From: Azospirillum thermophilum
GTDB lineage: Bacteria > Pseudomonadota > Alphaproteobacteria > Azospirillales > Azospirillaceae
Length of the DNA: 64,000 bases
Direction of reading: 5' to 3'
NCBI RefSeq assembly: GCF_003130795.1
Contig: NZ_CP029356.1
Coordinates: 818,609-882,608 of the forward strand
Shown here: positions 17,141-26,395 of the stretch, one piece after another
Layout: each line of letters begins with the position of its first letter
Position numbering within the stretch: position 1 is the stretch's first letter
Notes under the pieces: model-generated
What the model saw: only the letters and a program-made list of their open reading frames with translations
What the model was told of the DNA's origin: nothing
Databases searched by the model: none
Translations under genes and position numbers: made by a program

Positions 17141-17613
17141 TGGACGATCTGCGTGAGCTGTATCAGGAAGTCATCCTGGACCACGGCAAGAATCCCCGCA
17201 ACTTCCGCCACCCGGACGACGCCAACCGCGAGGCCAAGGGCGAGAACCCGATGTGCGGCGACCGCTTCATGGTCTACCTGAAGCTGAAGGACGGGGTGAT
17301 CGAGGACGTGGCCTTCCAGGGCCGCGGCTGCGCCATCTCCACCGCCAGCGCGTCGATGATGACCGAGGTTGTGCAGGGCAAGACGGCGGAGCAGGCCAAG
17401 GCCCTGTTCGAGACCTTCCACGACCTGTGCACCAAGGACGACCACGAGCACTGCGACCATGGCCCGGTCGACGAGGAGGCCATGGAGAAGCTGATGGTGA
17501 TGTCCGGCGTTCGCCAGTTTCCCGTGCGGGTGAAGTGCGCGACGCTCGCCTGGCACGCGCTGAACGCGGCCATCGACGGCGAGGACAAGGTGTCCAGCGA
17601 GGACCGGGATTAG
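17137..17613 (+). CDS. sufU: SufU-type sulfur transfer / Fe-S assembly protein
   Basis: The protein has 158 residues and an IscU/SufU fold. The three conserved cysteines are Cys40 (MCGDR, with Asp42), Cys65 (GRGCAIS) and Cys134 (VKCATLAWHAL). The gap between the second and third is 68 residues, about 25 more than in IscU, which marks the SufU branch that acts as a zinc-dependent sulfurtransferase for SufS. The insertion here is Cys/His-rich (LCTKDDHEHCDHGP). No SufE gene is present in the operon, consistent with SufU taking that role. The start is the first of two tandem ATGs overlapping the sufS stop. Confidence 0.92.
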   Translation: MMDDLRELYQEVILDHGKNPRNFRHPDDANREAKGENPMCGDRFMVYLKLKDGVIEDVAFQGRGCAISTASASMMTEVVQGKTAEQAKALFETFHDLCTKDDHEHCDHGPVDEEAMEKLMVMSGVRQFPVRVKCATLAWHALNAAIDGEDKVSSEDRD

Positions 17614-17624
17614 GGGTGACGACG

Positions 17625-18026
17625 ATGCCCGACGATACCATGACGAACGAGCCTCAGTCCGCTCCAGCGGCCAGCTCCCCCACCGCGGCCGCCACGACGC
17701 CGCCGGAGGGATTCGACCCGCGCAACGAGCTGATGGACCGCGTCGTGGCGGCGCTGAAGACCTGCTACGATCCGGAGATCCCGGTGGATATCTGGGAACT
17801 CGGCCTGATCTACCGTGTGGACATCGATCCCGACTACAATGTCGAGATCGACATGACCCTGACCAGCCCGATGTGCCCGGTGGCCGGCGAACTGCCGCTC
17901 CAGGTGCAGGAGGCCGTCCGCTCGCTGGACGACGTCAAGGATTGCAAGGTCGAGCTGGTCTGGGACCCGCCATGGCGCCAGGACATGATGTCCGAAGTCG
18001 CCCGCGTCGCGCTCGACATGTTCTGA
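17625..18026 (+). CDS. sufT: SufT (DUF59/MIP18-like Fe-S maturation factor)
   Basis: The protein has 133 residues. The first 35 are a Pro/Ala/Thr-rich, probably flexible extension. The DUF59 domain then has TCYDPEIPVDIWELGLIY (about 45-62), MTLTSPMCPVAGELPLQV with the conserved Cys, and VELVWDPPWRQDMMS. Relatives help deliver clusters to target apoproteins. An AGGGGTG ribosome site precedes the chosen ATG by about 6 nt; the frame stays open upstream but overlaps sufU out of frame. The gene lies between sufU and sufA in the operon. Confidence 0.93.
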   Translation: MPDDTMTNEPQSAPAASSPTAAATTPPEGFDPRNELMDRVVAALKTCYDPEIPVDIWELGLIYRVDIDPDYNVEIDMTLTSPMCPVAGELPLQVQEAVRSLDDVKDCKVELVWDPPWRQDMMSEVARVALDMF

Positions 18027-18043
18027 ACAGTAAAGAAGGGAGC

Positions 18044-18397
18044 ATGACGATCATGGCCCGCACCCTGCCCAAGGCGATCACCATCACCGACGCCGCCGCC
18101 GAACGCGTCAAGGCCCTGATGTCCAAGGCGCCGGACGAGATCATCGGCCTGCGCATCGGCGTCAAGGCGCGCGGCTGCTCCGGCCTCAGCTACGACGTGC
18201 AGTACGCCAAGGAGAAGATGAAGTTCGACGAGGTGGTGGAGGACAAGGGCGTCACCATCCTGATCGACCCCTCCGCCGTCATGTTCCTGATCGGCAGCGA
18301 GATGGACTATGTGGACGACAAGTTCCACGCCGGCTTCGTCTTCAACAATCCGAACGAGAAGGGCCGCTGCGGCTGCGGCGAGAGCTTCCACGTTTGA
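18044..18397 (+). CDS. sufA: A-type Fe-S carrier SufA
   Basis: The protein has 117 residues. It is an A-type (HesB/IscA/SufA) carrier that transfers clusters from the scaffold. The cluster ligands are the Cys in ARGCSGLSY and the C-terminal pair in GRCGCGESF. Two ATGs nine bases apart (18044 and 18053) could start it; the AAGGGAG site fits the second by spacing and the first by proximity, and the difference is only three residues. It is the last gene of the operon and is followed by a strong terminator. Confidence 0.95.
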   Translation: MTIMARTLPKAITITDAAAERVKALMSKAPDEIIGLRIGVKARGCSGLSYDVQYAKEKMKFDEVVEDKGVTILIDPSAVMFLIGSEMDYVDDKFHAGFVFNNPNEKGRCGCGESFHV

Positions 18398-18419
18398 TGA
18401 TGGATCGACGCCGATAAGA

Positions 18420-18449
18420 AAAAGAGCCGGGGAGTTCCCCGGCTCTTTT
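18420..18449. terminator. Strong bidirectional terminator between suf and mcp
   Basis: AAAA-GAGCCGGGG (18420-18432) pairs with CCCCGGCTC-TTTT (18437-18449) around AGTT. T runs follow the stem in both directions, so it ends both the suf operon and the convergent chemoreceptor gene. Confidence 0.92.
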
Positions 18450-18472
18450 CGTTTCGGGCCTTGCCTCCCGGA

Positions 18473-20653
18473 TCAGGCGGCGCGGATCTTCGACAGGAAG
18501 CTCGTCACCACGTCGCGCAGCCGGGTGGATTCGTCGGCGAGCTGGCCGGAGACGGTCAGCACCTGCCCGGCGGACTCGCTGGCTTCCGATGCGGCCTGAC
18601 GGACGCCGTCGATGTTCGACGTCACCTGCTGCGTGCCGCTGGCCGCCTGCTGGACATTGCGGGCGATCTCCAGCGTCGCGGCGTTCTGTTCCTCCACCGC
18701 AGCGGCAATGGTGGTGGCGATGTCGTTGATCTGGCCGATGATGCTGCCGACCCCCTTGATCACCGTCGTCGTCTCGTTGGTCACGCGCTGCATGTCGTTG
18801 ACCTGGCCGGCGATCTCCTCGGTGGCCTTGGCGGTCTGGTTGGCGAGGTTCTTGACCTCGCCGGCGACCACGGCGAAGCCCTTGCCCGCCTCGCCGGCGC
18901 GGGCCGCCTCGATCGTGGCGTTCAGCGCCAGCAGGTTGGTCTGGGCGGCGATCGACTGGATGAGCTGCACGACCGTGCCGATCTTCATCGCGGCCTCGTT
19001 CAGGCCCATCACCTGTCCGTTCGCCTGCTGAGCCGCGCTGACGGCCTCGCGGGCGATGTCGGCGGACCGGTTGACCTGCTGACCGATCTCGCGGATCGAT
19101 CCGGACAGCTCCTCGGTCGCGGCGGCGACGGTCTGGACGTTCACGTTGGCCTCTTCCGACGCCGACGCGACGACGGTGGCCTGCTGGCTTGTCTGGTGTG
19201 CGGTGCTGGTCATGCTCTGGGCCGTCGTGCTCATGGCGCGGGCGGCACCGTCCACCCCCTCCACGACGCTCATCACGCGGGCCTCCAGGTCGTCGGCGAG
19301 TTGCAGCATGGCGGTCCGCCGCTCCTCCTCCGCCCGCTTCTGGTCCTCGGCCCGCTGCGCGTTCATCCGCACGAGGTCGGCCAGCATCTTGCGCAGCGCA
19401 TCGGCCAGAAGCCCCACCTCGTCCACCTGCTTGACCTCCAGCGTCTGGTCGAAGCGGCCGGCGGCGATTCCCTCGGCGAAGCCGACGCAGGCGCGGATCG
19501 GGCGGGCGACGCCGCCGGCCATCACCCACATCACGCCGACCGCGGCGACCGCCACCAGCAGGGCGATGGCGACCTGCCACAGCACGCTCGAATTCGCCCG
19601 GTCGTTCAGCGCGGCGTCGAGCGTGACGCTGTCGGCCAGAACCACACTCTGCGGAACCTGGATCAGCACCGCCCACGGCTTGCCGGTATGGCCGAGCTGG
19701 ATCGGGGCGAAGGTGCGCAGCATCATGGAGCCGGCGTCCATCTCGACCTTCGGCTGGCCGGAACGGACCACGGCAAGGTCCCGTTCCCAGCCGCTGTTGA
19801 TCTTCGACAGGGATTGGCCGATCAGTTCCGGCTTCGTGCTGTGCGCGACGATCAGGCCCATGTTGGACACGATCACCACTTCGTTGCGGCCATCGAAGAT
19901 CGACTTGCTGACCTGGGTCGTCAGCTTCTGGACGAAGTCCAGGTTGAAGTCGGCGCCGGCCACGCCGTAGAACTTGCCGTCCAACTTGATCGGTACGGAG
20001 AGGGTGGCGAGGAAGACCTGCTTGCCCTGCACGATGTAGGGCAGCGGGTCGAGCACGCTTTCCTTGCCGTTTTCCTTGGGACCGATGTACCAGCCGCCCT
20101 TCATGACGCCGTTGGGGTGCAGGTCGCGGCTGTCGTACTCGACGAGCGGCTGCATGGCGATGCGGCCATTCTGGTCGCGGTTCCAGTAGGGAATGAAGCG
20201 GCCGGTGGCGTCGGTGCCTGTTTCACGCTTGTTGCGGAATTGCTCGTCCCGCCCGTCGAGCGCATCCGGCTCCCACGCGCTGTAGGTACCGTTGAACAGT
20301 TCGTTGTTCTTCAGCACGTTCAGCAGCATCCCGTTCAGCGCTTCGCGGCGCTGATCCACTGGAACGGCCCCGGGGTTCTTGGGATCGATCATGGTCGCGA
20401 AGCTGTGCGCCATGGTCCGGGCGGCGTTGAGCGCCGTTTCGAACTCCGAGCGGACCAGGCCCGCCTGGGTGGAAGCCAGGTTCTGAATGGCTTCCTTCGT
20501 CTTCTTCTCCAGAATGTCGGAGACGTTCTGGCCGACGAACTCGTTCGTCGCGTTGGTCGAGGCAATGCCAAACCCGACCAGGACGGCGATCGTGCCCGCG
20601 ACGCAAAGCCCCGCAAGGGACGCAATTTTGACCTGTAGCGATTTGATTTGCAT
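18473..20653 (-). CDS. Transmembrane methyl-accepting chemotaxis protein with Cache sensor
   Basis: The protein has 726 residues. TM1 lies at about 8-30, a large periplasmic double-Cache-like domain at about 35-350 (contains [48 protein letters not shown] and YGVAGADF), and TM2 at about 355-385. A HAMP domain then leads into a long signalling coiled coil whose tip ([32 protein letters not shown]) is near residues 565-600. Cache receptors of this type bind small molecules such as amino or organic acids. There is no CheB/CheR-tethering pentapeptide at the C-terminus (ends SKIRAA). The start is chosen by an AAGGGAG site and the TM1 position. It is monocistronic. Confidence 0.95.
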   Translation of the reverse strand: MQIKSLQVKIASLAGLCVAGTIAVLVGFGIASTNATNEFVGQNVSDILEKKTKEAIQNLASTQAGLVRSEFETALNAARTMAHSFATMIDPKNPGAVPVDQRREALNGMLLNVLKNNELFNGTYSAWEPDALDGRDEQFRNKRETGTDATGRFIPYWNRDQNGRIAMQPLVEYDSRDLHPNGVMKGGWYIGPKENGKESVLDPLPYIVQGKQVFLATLSVPIKLDGKFYGVAGADFNLDFVQKLTTQVSKSIFDGRNEVVIVSNMGLIVAHSTKPELIGQSLSKINSGWERDLAVVRSGQPKVEMDAGSMMLRTFAPIQLGHTGKPWAVLIQVPQSVVLADSVTLDAALNDRANSSVLWQVAIALLVAVAAVGVMWVMAGGVARPIRACVGFAEGIAAGRFDQTLEVKQVDEVGLLADALRKMLADLVRMNAQRAEDQKRAEEERRTAMLQLADDLEARVMSVVEGVDGAARAMSTTAQSMTSTAHQTSQQATVVASASEEANVNVQTVAAATEELSGSIREIGQQVNRSADIAREAVSAAQQANGQVMGLNEAAMKIGTVVQLIQSIAAQTNLLALNATIEAARAGEAGKGFAVVAGEVKNLANQTAKATEEIAGQVNDMQRVTNETTTVIKGVGSIIGQINDIATTIAAAVEEQNAATLEIARNVQQAASGTQQVTSNIDGVRQAASEASESAGQVLTVSGQLADESTRLRDVVTSFLSKIRAA

Positions 20654-21254
20654 TCCTGGCACTCCCTTCGCGCCACGCAGTCGCTTCTTGATTCTGCGGA
20701 CCCATCGGTAAAACGGATGGCTGGGCGGTGAAACACCCCGATCCGGACACCCTTCAATTCCGTATAGAGCGTATATATTAACGAGTAGTGACCAGTTGAT
20801 CCGGAAAACTCGCCGCGATCTTTCGACCGTTGTGCTTTCAAATCCGTAGCGTGATATTTTGTTACCTTGAGGAATTGCATAATTTCTCTCGCGGTCCCCA
20901 ACTATACAAACCGGAGATGACCAATCAATCATACTGCCGTATGTCAGCATTCCCGAACCGGAGAAATGCGACAACTTGCATCAGCCAGACGGCGTGTCGC
21001 CATTCCAACCATGAAATCCGGCCGGATCACGAGCTGTGGTTCATTATGAGATTGCTTACCGCATCCTGAGGTTTTGCCGAAATGACGTGGAAGCGGATTG
21101 AAACATCCAACTCCCAACCATTCCTGCCGGCCGCCTCCGTCCGCATCCTTCAGGCCTCGGCATCGCTGCGACTTTTTGCCATAGCCGCACCTGCCGGGAT
21201 GCGGGCGGGGCCCGGAGTCGATCCATATGCGCTCCGGCGCGGCCAGTACCGCCG
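20654..21254. other. 600-nt intergenic region, AT-richer than surroundings
   Basis: No gene is supported here; open frames of up to 79 codons have atypical composition. The part at about 20740-21070 is noticeably less GC-rich than its flanks and includes GTATATATTAACG at about 20770. It must hold the chemoreceptor promoter (minus strand) and the 3' end of the methyltransferase gene. No named motif was found. Confidence 0.5.
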
Positions 21255-22016
21255 CTACATCGACGCGGGTTGCCCGCCTGCGCGGTCCTTGCGGAAGACC
21301 ACCTCGCCGTAAAGGTCGCTGTCCAGGCGGAGGTCGCCCGGTCCGAACAGAGGGGTCGCCGGCAGCAGCGCCGGGTCGACGCGCAGCACGGGGGTGAACT
21401 GTCGTGATGTCCGCGTATCGCAGATCCTGAAATTGCTGTGCATGACCGCAAGCAGTCCACCGGGCTTCAGGCAGCGGGCCAGGCTGTCAAGCAGCCGCTC
21501 GCCCTCGGCAAACCGGATCAGGTGACTGCAGGTGGTATCCGTCGCCTTCAGCCCGCCATGCCGCAGCACCGCCATGCAGAAGATCGCGTCGTAGCTCGCG
21601 TCGGCTTCGCCGTCCATGACCGTCGCCGTCCGGAAGACGAGGTCGCTCATTCCCTTCCTGCGCGCCCGACGGCGACAGGCCGCGATATTGAAGGGATTGG
21701 CGTCGATGCCGACAATCGCCGCGCTCGCAAAATAGTCGCGGAGCGAGAACACCTCCTCCCCGGAGGCGCAGCCGAAGGAGAGGATCCGGATGTCCGGGCC
21801 GTCGCCGACCGTGTCGCGGACAAACCGGAAGATTCCGGGATAGCGGTTCGGCGCGGTGGTGGCGAAGGGCTGGAAAACCCCTTCCGGCCGGAGCAGCTCG
21901 AACAATGCCTCCCGCCGTGATTGTCCGCCGCGCACGCAGCGGACGGCGAAGCGAAGCACGGGGAATCCCGGCAGAGTACGAAGCCTGTCCTTCAATCTGA
22001 ACGGAGCTGCGGCCAT
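21255..22016 (-). CDS. Class I SAM-dependent methyltransferase with CheR-like motif
   Basis: The protein has 253 residues. A Rossmann-like SAM-binding core has motif I ILSFGCASGEEVFSLRDYF and motif II IVGIDANPFNIAACRRR, the spacing and wording seen in CheR methyltransferases. Motif IV is YDAIFCMAVLRHG, followed by LARCLKPGGLLAVMHSNFRI. The N-terminal CheR-type helical domain and beta-subdomain are missing, so a receptor methylase role is unlikely. The ATG at 22016 gives the shortest complete protein. A longer form starting at 22127 would cross the pepN promoter region and is less likely. It is divergent from pepN; the substrate is unknown. Confidence 0.78.
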   Translation of the reverse strand: MAAAPFRLKDRLRTLPGFPVLRFAVRCVRGGQSRREALFELLRPEGVFQPFATTAPNRYPGIFRFVRDTVGDGPDIRILSFGCASGEEVFSLRDYFASAAIVGIDANPFNIAACRRRARRKGMSDLVFRTATVMDGEADASYDAIFCMAVLRHGGLKATDTTCSHLIRFAEGERLLDSLARCLKPGGLLAVMHSNFRICDTRTSRQFTPVLRVDPALLPATPLFGPGDLRLDSDLYGEVVFRKDRAGGQPASM

Positions 22017-22210
22017 TCCGGGTAGCGATGCAGGTTGAGCCTGACGATCGGTTCTACCTCTTTTCCGCGGAGGCCGCCAGCAGTAGCCGAAGCCTGGCCG
22101 GGCGGAACGGCTCTCCCATCCCGGCACGGGACAGATGCCCTTGTGCTTGCTACAGTTTCCGTTCGCGACTGTTTCCCGTCGTCAACCCGGAACGGACAGA
22201 GACACCCGAC

Positions 22211-24868
22211 ATGGACAAAGGCACGCCGAAGGCCATCCGCCTCCAGGACTATCGCCCGCCGGCGCATCTGATCGATACGGTCGACCTGCAGTTCGAATTG
22301 GGGGAGGAGGTCACCACCGTCCGCTCCACGCTCGGCATCCGGCGGAACCCCGACCGCCCGGACGCCGCCGGGCTTCCCCTGACGCTCGACGGGCAGCGAC
22401 TGGATCTGGTGTCGGTCGCACTGGACGGCACGCCGGTCGCCCCCGACCGCTACACGGTGACCGCCGACCATCTGACGGTGGATCAGGTGCCGGAGTGCTT
22501 CTCGCTGGAGACGGTGGTCCGCATCAAGCCGCAGGAGAACACGGCGCTGGAAGGCCTCTACAAGTCCTCCGGCAACTTCTGCACCCAATGCGAGGCCGAG
22601 GGCTTCCGCAAGATCACCTACTTCATCGACCGGCCGGACGTGATGGCCCGCTACGCCACCACCATCACGGCGGAGAAGGCGCGCTATCCGGTCCTGTTGT
22701 CCAACGGCAACCTCGTCGCCTCCGGAGAGCACGAAGACGGCCGCCATTGGGCACGTTGGGAAGACCCCTTCCCCAAGCCCTGCTATCTGTTCGCCTTGGT
22801 CGCCGGCAACCTGCGCCACGCGGAGGATCATTTCCGGACGTTCTCCGGCCGCGAGGTGACGCTGCGGATCTATGTGGAGCCGGGGAACGAGGACAAGGTC
22901 GACCACGCCATGCGCTCGCTGAAGAAGTCGATGCGCTGGGACGAGGAGGTCTACGGTCTGGAATACGACCTGGACATCTTCAACATCGTCGCGGTCGGCG
23001 ACTTCAACATGGGGGCGATGGAGAACAAGTCCCTCAACGTCTTCAACACCAAGTACATCCTGGCAAAGCCGGAGACCGCGACCGACAACGACTTCCTCGG
23101 CATCGAATCGGTGGTGGCGCACGAGTATTTCCACAACTGGACCGGCAACCGCGTCACCTGCCGGGACTGGTTCCAGTTGTCGCTGAAGGAAGGCCTGACC
23201 GTCTTCCGTGACCAGGAATTCTCCAGCGACATGAACTCGCGCGCGGTGAAGCGCATCGCCGACGTCCAGGGGCTGCGTACCGTGCAGTTCCAGGAGGATG
23301 CCGGCGCCATGGCGCATCCGGTGCGGCCGGACAGCTATGTGGAGATCAACAACTTCTATACCCCCACGGTCTACAACAAGGGGGCCGAGGTCATCCGGAT
23401 GATCCACACCCTGCTGGGGCCGGAGGGCTTCCGCAAGGGCATGGATCTCTATTTCCAGCGCCACGACGGACAGGCGGTGACCTGCGACGACTTCGTCGCC
23501 GCCATGGCCGATGCATCGGGCGTCGACCTCTCGCAGTTCCAGCTCTGGTACCGGCAGGCCGGCACGCCGGACCTGTCCGTCGCCACCGCCTATGACGAGG
23601 CGGCCAGGACCTATCGCCTGACCATCCGGCAGACCGTGCCCCCCACGCCGGGCCAGCCGGACAAGCAGCCGATGCACATCCCGGTGGTCGTCGGCCTGCT
23701 TGGGCCGGACGGCGCGGACCTGCCGCTGCGCCTGACGGGCGAGGCGGCGCCGGCCGGCACCAGCCGCCTGCTCCATGTCCGAAAGGCCGAGGAGGTGTTC
23801 GAGTTCGTCGACGTCCCGGCCCGCCCCGTGCCCTCGATCCTCCGCGGCTTTTCCGCCCCGGTGAAGGTGAAGGCGGACGTCTCCGACGCCGACCTCACCT
23901 TCCTGATGGCCAACGACAGCGACGCCTTCAACCGATGGGAGGCCGGCCAGATTCTGGGCGGGCGCATCCTGCTCGGCCTCGTCGCCGACCAGCAGGCCGG
24001 CCGGCTCCTGGACCTGCCGCAGAGCTATGTCGATGCGGTGGGCGCCGTGCTGAGGGACGCCGACGCGGACCCGGCCTTTGCGGCCCAGGCGCTGGTCCTG
24101 CCGACGGAGGCCTATCTCGGCACCCAGATGGACGTGGTCGACCCCGAGGCCATCCATACCGTGCGGGAGTTCGCCCGCAAGACGCTGGCGGCGCGCCTCA
24201 GGCCCGACTGGCTCGCCACCTACAGGCGGCACGCCGGCAACCAGTCCTTCTCCGTCGAGGCCGACGCCATCGGCCGCCGCGCGCTGAAGAACCTCTGCCT
24301 CGCCTATCTGATGGCGCTGGAGGACGAGGAGGCGCTGTCCCTCTGTCTCGGCCAGTATCACGGCGCCACCGCGATGACCGACGTGATCGCCAGCCTGCAG
24401 TTCCTAAGCAACAGCAACGCCCCGCAGCGCGACGAGGTGCTGGCCGGCTTCTACGAGCGCTGGAAGGGCGAACCGCTGGTCGTCGACAAGTGGTTCGGCG
24501 TGCAGGCCATGTCCTACCGCCCGGACGCGCTGGAACGGGTGACGGAGCTTCTGAAGCACCCTGCCTTCGAGATCCGGAACCCCAACAAGGTCTATGCGCT
24601 GATCGGCGGGTTCGCCAACGGGAACCCCGTCCGCTTCCACGACGCCACCGGCAGCGGCTACCGCTTCCTGGCCGACCAGGTCCTGCGGCTCGACCCCATG
24701 AACCCGCAGGTCGCGGCGCGGATGATGGGGCCCTTCTCCCGTCTGCGTCGTTATGACGCGGCACGTCAGGCGCTGATGAAGGCGCAGCTCGAGCGGATCG
24801 TCGCTACTCCGGGCCTGTCGCCGGACGTGTTCGAGGTCGCGAGCAAGAGCCTGGAGGCGGCCGGCTGA
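22211..24868 (+). CDS. pepN: Aminopeptidase N (M1 family)
   Basis: The protein has 885 residues, the usual length for the bacterial type. It is a zinc-dependent aminopeptidase that trims N-terminal residues from peptides in the cytosol. The exopeptidase motif GAMEN is at about 268-272. The zinc site HEYFHNWTGNRVT starts at His304 with the third ligand Glu downstream in LKEGLTVFRDQEF. The C-terminal half is the helical DUF3458-type domain. An ATG at 22211 follows a long open stretch; the family N-terminus (IRLQDYRPPAHLIDTVDLQFEL) begins directly after it. The DNA opposite contains a 789-codon open frame that is only a GC-skew shadow. Confidence 0.97.
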   Translation: MDKGTPKAIRLQDYRPPAHLIDTVDLQFELGEEVTTVRSTLGIRRNPDRPDAAGLPLTLDGQRLDLVSVALDGTPVAPDRYTVTADHLTVDQVPECFSLETVVRIKPQENTALEGLYKSSGNFCTQCEAEGFRKITYFIDRPDVMARYATTITAEKARYPVLLSNGNLVASGEHEDGRHWARWEDPFPKPCYLFALVAGNLRHAEDHFRTFSGREVTLRIYVEPGNEDKVDHAMRSLKKSMRWDEEVYGLEYDLDIFNIVAVGDFNMGAMENKSLNVFNTKYILAKPETATDNDFLGIESVVAHEYFHNWTGNRVTCRDWFQLSLKEGLTVFRDQEFSSDMNSRAVKRIADVQGLRTVQFQEDAGAMAHPVRPDSYVEINNFYTPTVYNKGAEVIRMIHTLLGPEGFRKGMDLYFQRHDGQAVTCDDFVAAMADASGVDLSQFQLWYRQAGTPDLSVATAYDEAARTYRLTIRQTVPPTPGQPDKQPMHIPVVVGLLGPDGADLPLRLTGEAAPAGTSRLLHVRKAEEVFEFVDVPARPVPSILRGFSAPVKVKADVSDADLTFLMANDSDAFNRWEAGQILGGRILLGLVADQQAGRLLDLPQSYVDAVGAVLRDADADPAFAAQALVLPTEAYLGTQMDVVDPEAIHTVREFARKTLAARLRPDWLATYRRHAGNQSFSVEADAIGRRALKNLCLAYLMALEDEEALSLCLGQYHGATAMTDVIASLQFLSNSNAPQRDEVLAGFYERWKGEPLVVDKWFGVQAMSYRPDALERVTELLKHPAFEIRNPNKVYALIGGFANGNPVRFHDATGSGYRFLADQVLRLDPMNPQVAARMMGPFSRLRRYDAARQALMKAQLERIVATPGLSPDVFEVASKSLEAAG

Positions 24869-24955
24869 CAATCGGCGCCCGCCGGGGACGCCACCCCCGT
24901 CGGCGGGTGGCCCCGGCGGGTGCCCCCGGCGGGCGCCCTTTCAGGCAAAAGGAAC

Positions 24956-24981
24956 GGGCCGGAGGATCGCTCCTCCGGCCC
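24956..24981 (-). terminator. Rho-independent terminator of the cytochrome c gene
   Basis: GGGCCGGAGGA (24956-24966) pairs with TCCTCCGGCCC (24971-24981) around a TCGC loop. Read on the minus strand it is followed by GTTCCTTTTGCC. It sits 24 nt past the cytochrome stop and in the 3' region of pepN. Confidence 0.75.
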
Positions 24982-25005
24982 GCTTCGCATCCGCTGGGGA
25001 AGCGA

Positions 25006-25386
25006 TTACTTCTGGGTGCCCAGGAAGGCGACCAGATCGTCGACCTTCTGCGGGTCCTTCAGACCGGCGAAGGCCATCGTGCCGCCGGGGACGACTTCCT
25101 TCGGGGCGGTGATGTAGGCCTTCAGGTTGTCCTCGGTCCAGGCAAAGCCGGCCGCGGCCTTCTCCTGCATCGGCTTGGAGTACTTGAAGCCCTCGATCGA
25201 GCCGGCCGGACGGCCGACGACGCCGAACAGCGACGGGCCGACCTTGTTCTTGCCCTGCTCGGTGGTGTGGCAGGCCATGCAGACCTTGAACACGTCCTTG
25301 CCGGCCGCGGCATCACCCGCCAGAGCCGAACCAGCGCCCGTGGCGACGACGGCGGCCAGCACGGCGCCCAAAAGATGCTTCTTCAT
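25006..25386 (-). CDS. Class I cytochrome c (cytochrome c2/c550-like)
   Basis: The product has 126 residues with a 23-residue Sec signal peptide (MKKHLLGAVLAAVVATGAGSALA). The mature periplasmic protein has one haem site CMACH at about 36-40, the VGPSLFGVVGRPAGS loop of class I cytochromes, the axial Met in PGGTMAFAGL, and the C-terminal helix DDLVAFLGTQK. It would shuttle electrons between respiratory complexes. The start has AGGGAAGCG upstream. An upstream in-frame extension is discounted because it precedes a perfect signal peptide. Confidence 0.95.
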   Translation of the reverse strand: MKKHLLGAVLAAVVATGAGSALAGDAAAGKDVFKVCMACHTTEQGKNKVGPSLFGVVGRPAGSIEGFKYSKPMQEKAAAGFAWTEDNLKAYITAPKEVVPGGTMAFAGLKDPQKVDDLVAFLGTQK

Positions 25387-25514
25387 TGGTTTCGCTTCCC
25401 TTCCGGATGGCGCCGGCTTGAGCACCGGCTGAAATCGCGCCGCAGCATACACATTCTTGGGGTCGCGCCAACCCCCCGAATAGTCGCTGCCGATGAATGA
25501 ACACCTCTGGCCTG

Positions 25515-26201
25515 CTACTTCATCCACGAGAGCATGGCAAGCAGCAGGACAACCACCAGGATCGCGGCCCACGGAACGTAGAAGCCGCTTCCGCCGCGTC
25601 CCTTGAGGCTGGGCAGCGGCACTTCCGGAGGCGGCGCCTCGCGCGCCGGAGTGATCGCGGCCGGGTTTGCGGCCGCGGCGGCCGGCCCGGCCGGATAGAC
25701 ACCGGCGGCGACGGGCTGGGCGGCTGCAGGTTCACCCTCGGTGGCCGCCTCACCGGCAGCAGGTTCGCCGACGAGGTTGGTGAAGCGGACGAAGAAATCG
25801 TCCGCCATCTTGCGGGCCGTGGCATCGACCAGACGGGAACCGATCTGGGCGAGCTTCCCGCCGACCTGGGCATGGGCCGAGTAGGTCAGCAGGGTGCCGC
25901 TTCCATCGTCGGCCAGGGCCACCTTGGCGCCGCCCTTGCCAAAGCCGGCGGCCCCGCCGGACCCCTCACCGGTGATCGTATAGCCGTTGGGCGGATCGAG
26001 GTCGGACAGGGTGACCTTGCCGGAAAACTTGGCGCTGACCGGGCCGACCTTGGCGACGACCCTGGCGGTGAGCTCGGTATCGGACTGCCTGATCACCTCC
26101 TCGCAGCCGGGAATGCACTGGCGCAGCACCTCCGGATCGTTCAGCGCCGCCCATACGCGATCCCGGGGCGCCTCGATGCGCTGGCTTCCGCTCATGTCCA
26201 T
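25515..26201 (-). CDS. CoxG-like SRPBCC protein with C-terminal membrane anchor
   Basis: The protein has 228 residues. Residues 1-150 are a CoxG/SRPBCC (START-like) domain: RIEAPRDRVWAALNDPEVLRQCIPGCEEVI, then KVGPVSAKFSGKVTLSDLDPPNGYTI and a final long helix. An Ala/Pro/Glu-rich linker (about 150-200) leads to a single C-terminal hydrophobic helix (VPWAAILVVVLLLAMLSWM) that should anchor it in the membrane. CoxG proteins help recruit CO dehydrogenase to the membrane, but isolated copies without cox genes are common, and no cox gene is near. Function here is therefore open. Confidence 0.88.
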   Translation of the reverse strand: MDMSGSQRIEAPRDRVWAALNDPEVLRQCIPGCEEVIRQSDTELTARVVAKVGPVSAKFSGKVTLSDLDPPNGYTITGEGSGGAAGFGKGGAKVALADDGSGTLLTYSAHAQVGGKLAQIGSRLVDATARKMADDFFVRFTNLVGEPAAGEAATEGEPAAAQPVAAGVYPAGPAAAAANPAAITPAREAPPPEVPLPSLKGRGGSGFYVPWAAILVVVLLLAMLSWMK

Positions 26202-26395
26202 GCTCGTCGTCCCTCCTCGCCCGTCTTCCGGTTATCCTCGCGGCCCTGTGGCCGCCGAGTTTCCCCGCGGCATCGCAGCCGCGGATCATCCATTGCCGCC
26301 AGCCGGCCGCGGATGGAACGCATCCTCAGCCAAGGCAGAGCTTCAAGATAGGATATTGCCCCCCTGCCGCAACAGTCCCAAAGCTGCTTGTCCTA

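Noticed and set aside
21992..24361. A 789-codon open frame on the minus strand opposite pepN
   Set aside because: pepN on the plus strand has intact M1 motifs and full length. The minus-strand translation is His/Gly/Arg/Val-rich with no domain, as expected for a GC-skew shadow.
25515..26201. CO dehydrogenase activity for the CoxG-like gene
   Set aside because: No coxS, coxM or coxL genes are nearby, and isolated CoxG/SRPBCC proteins are common, so only the fold is claimed.
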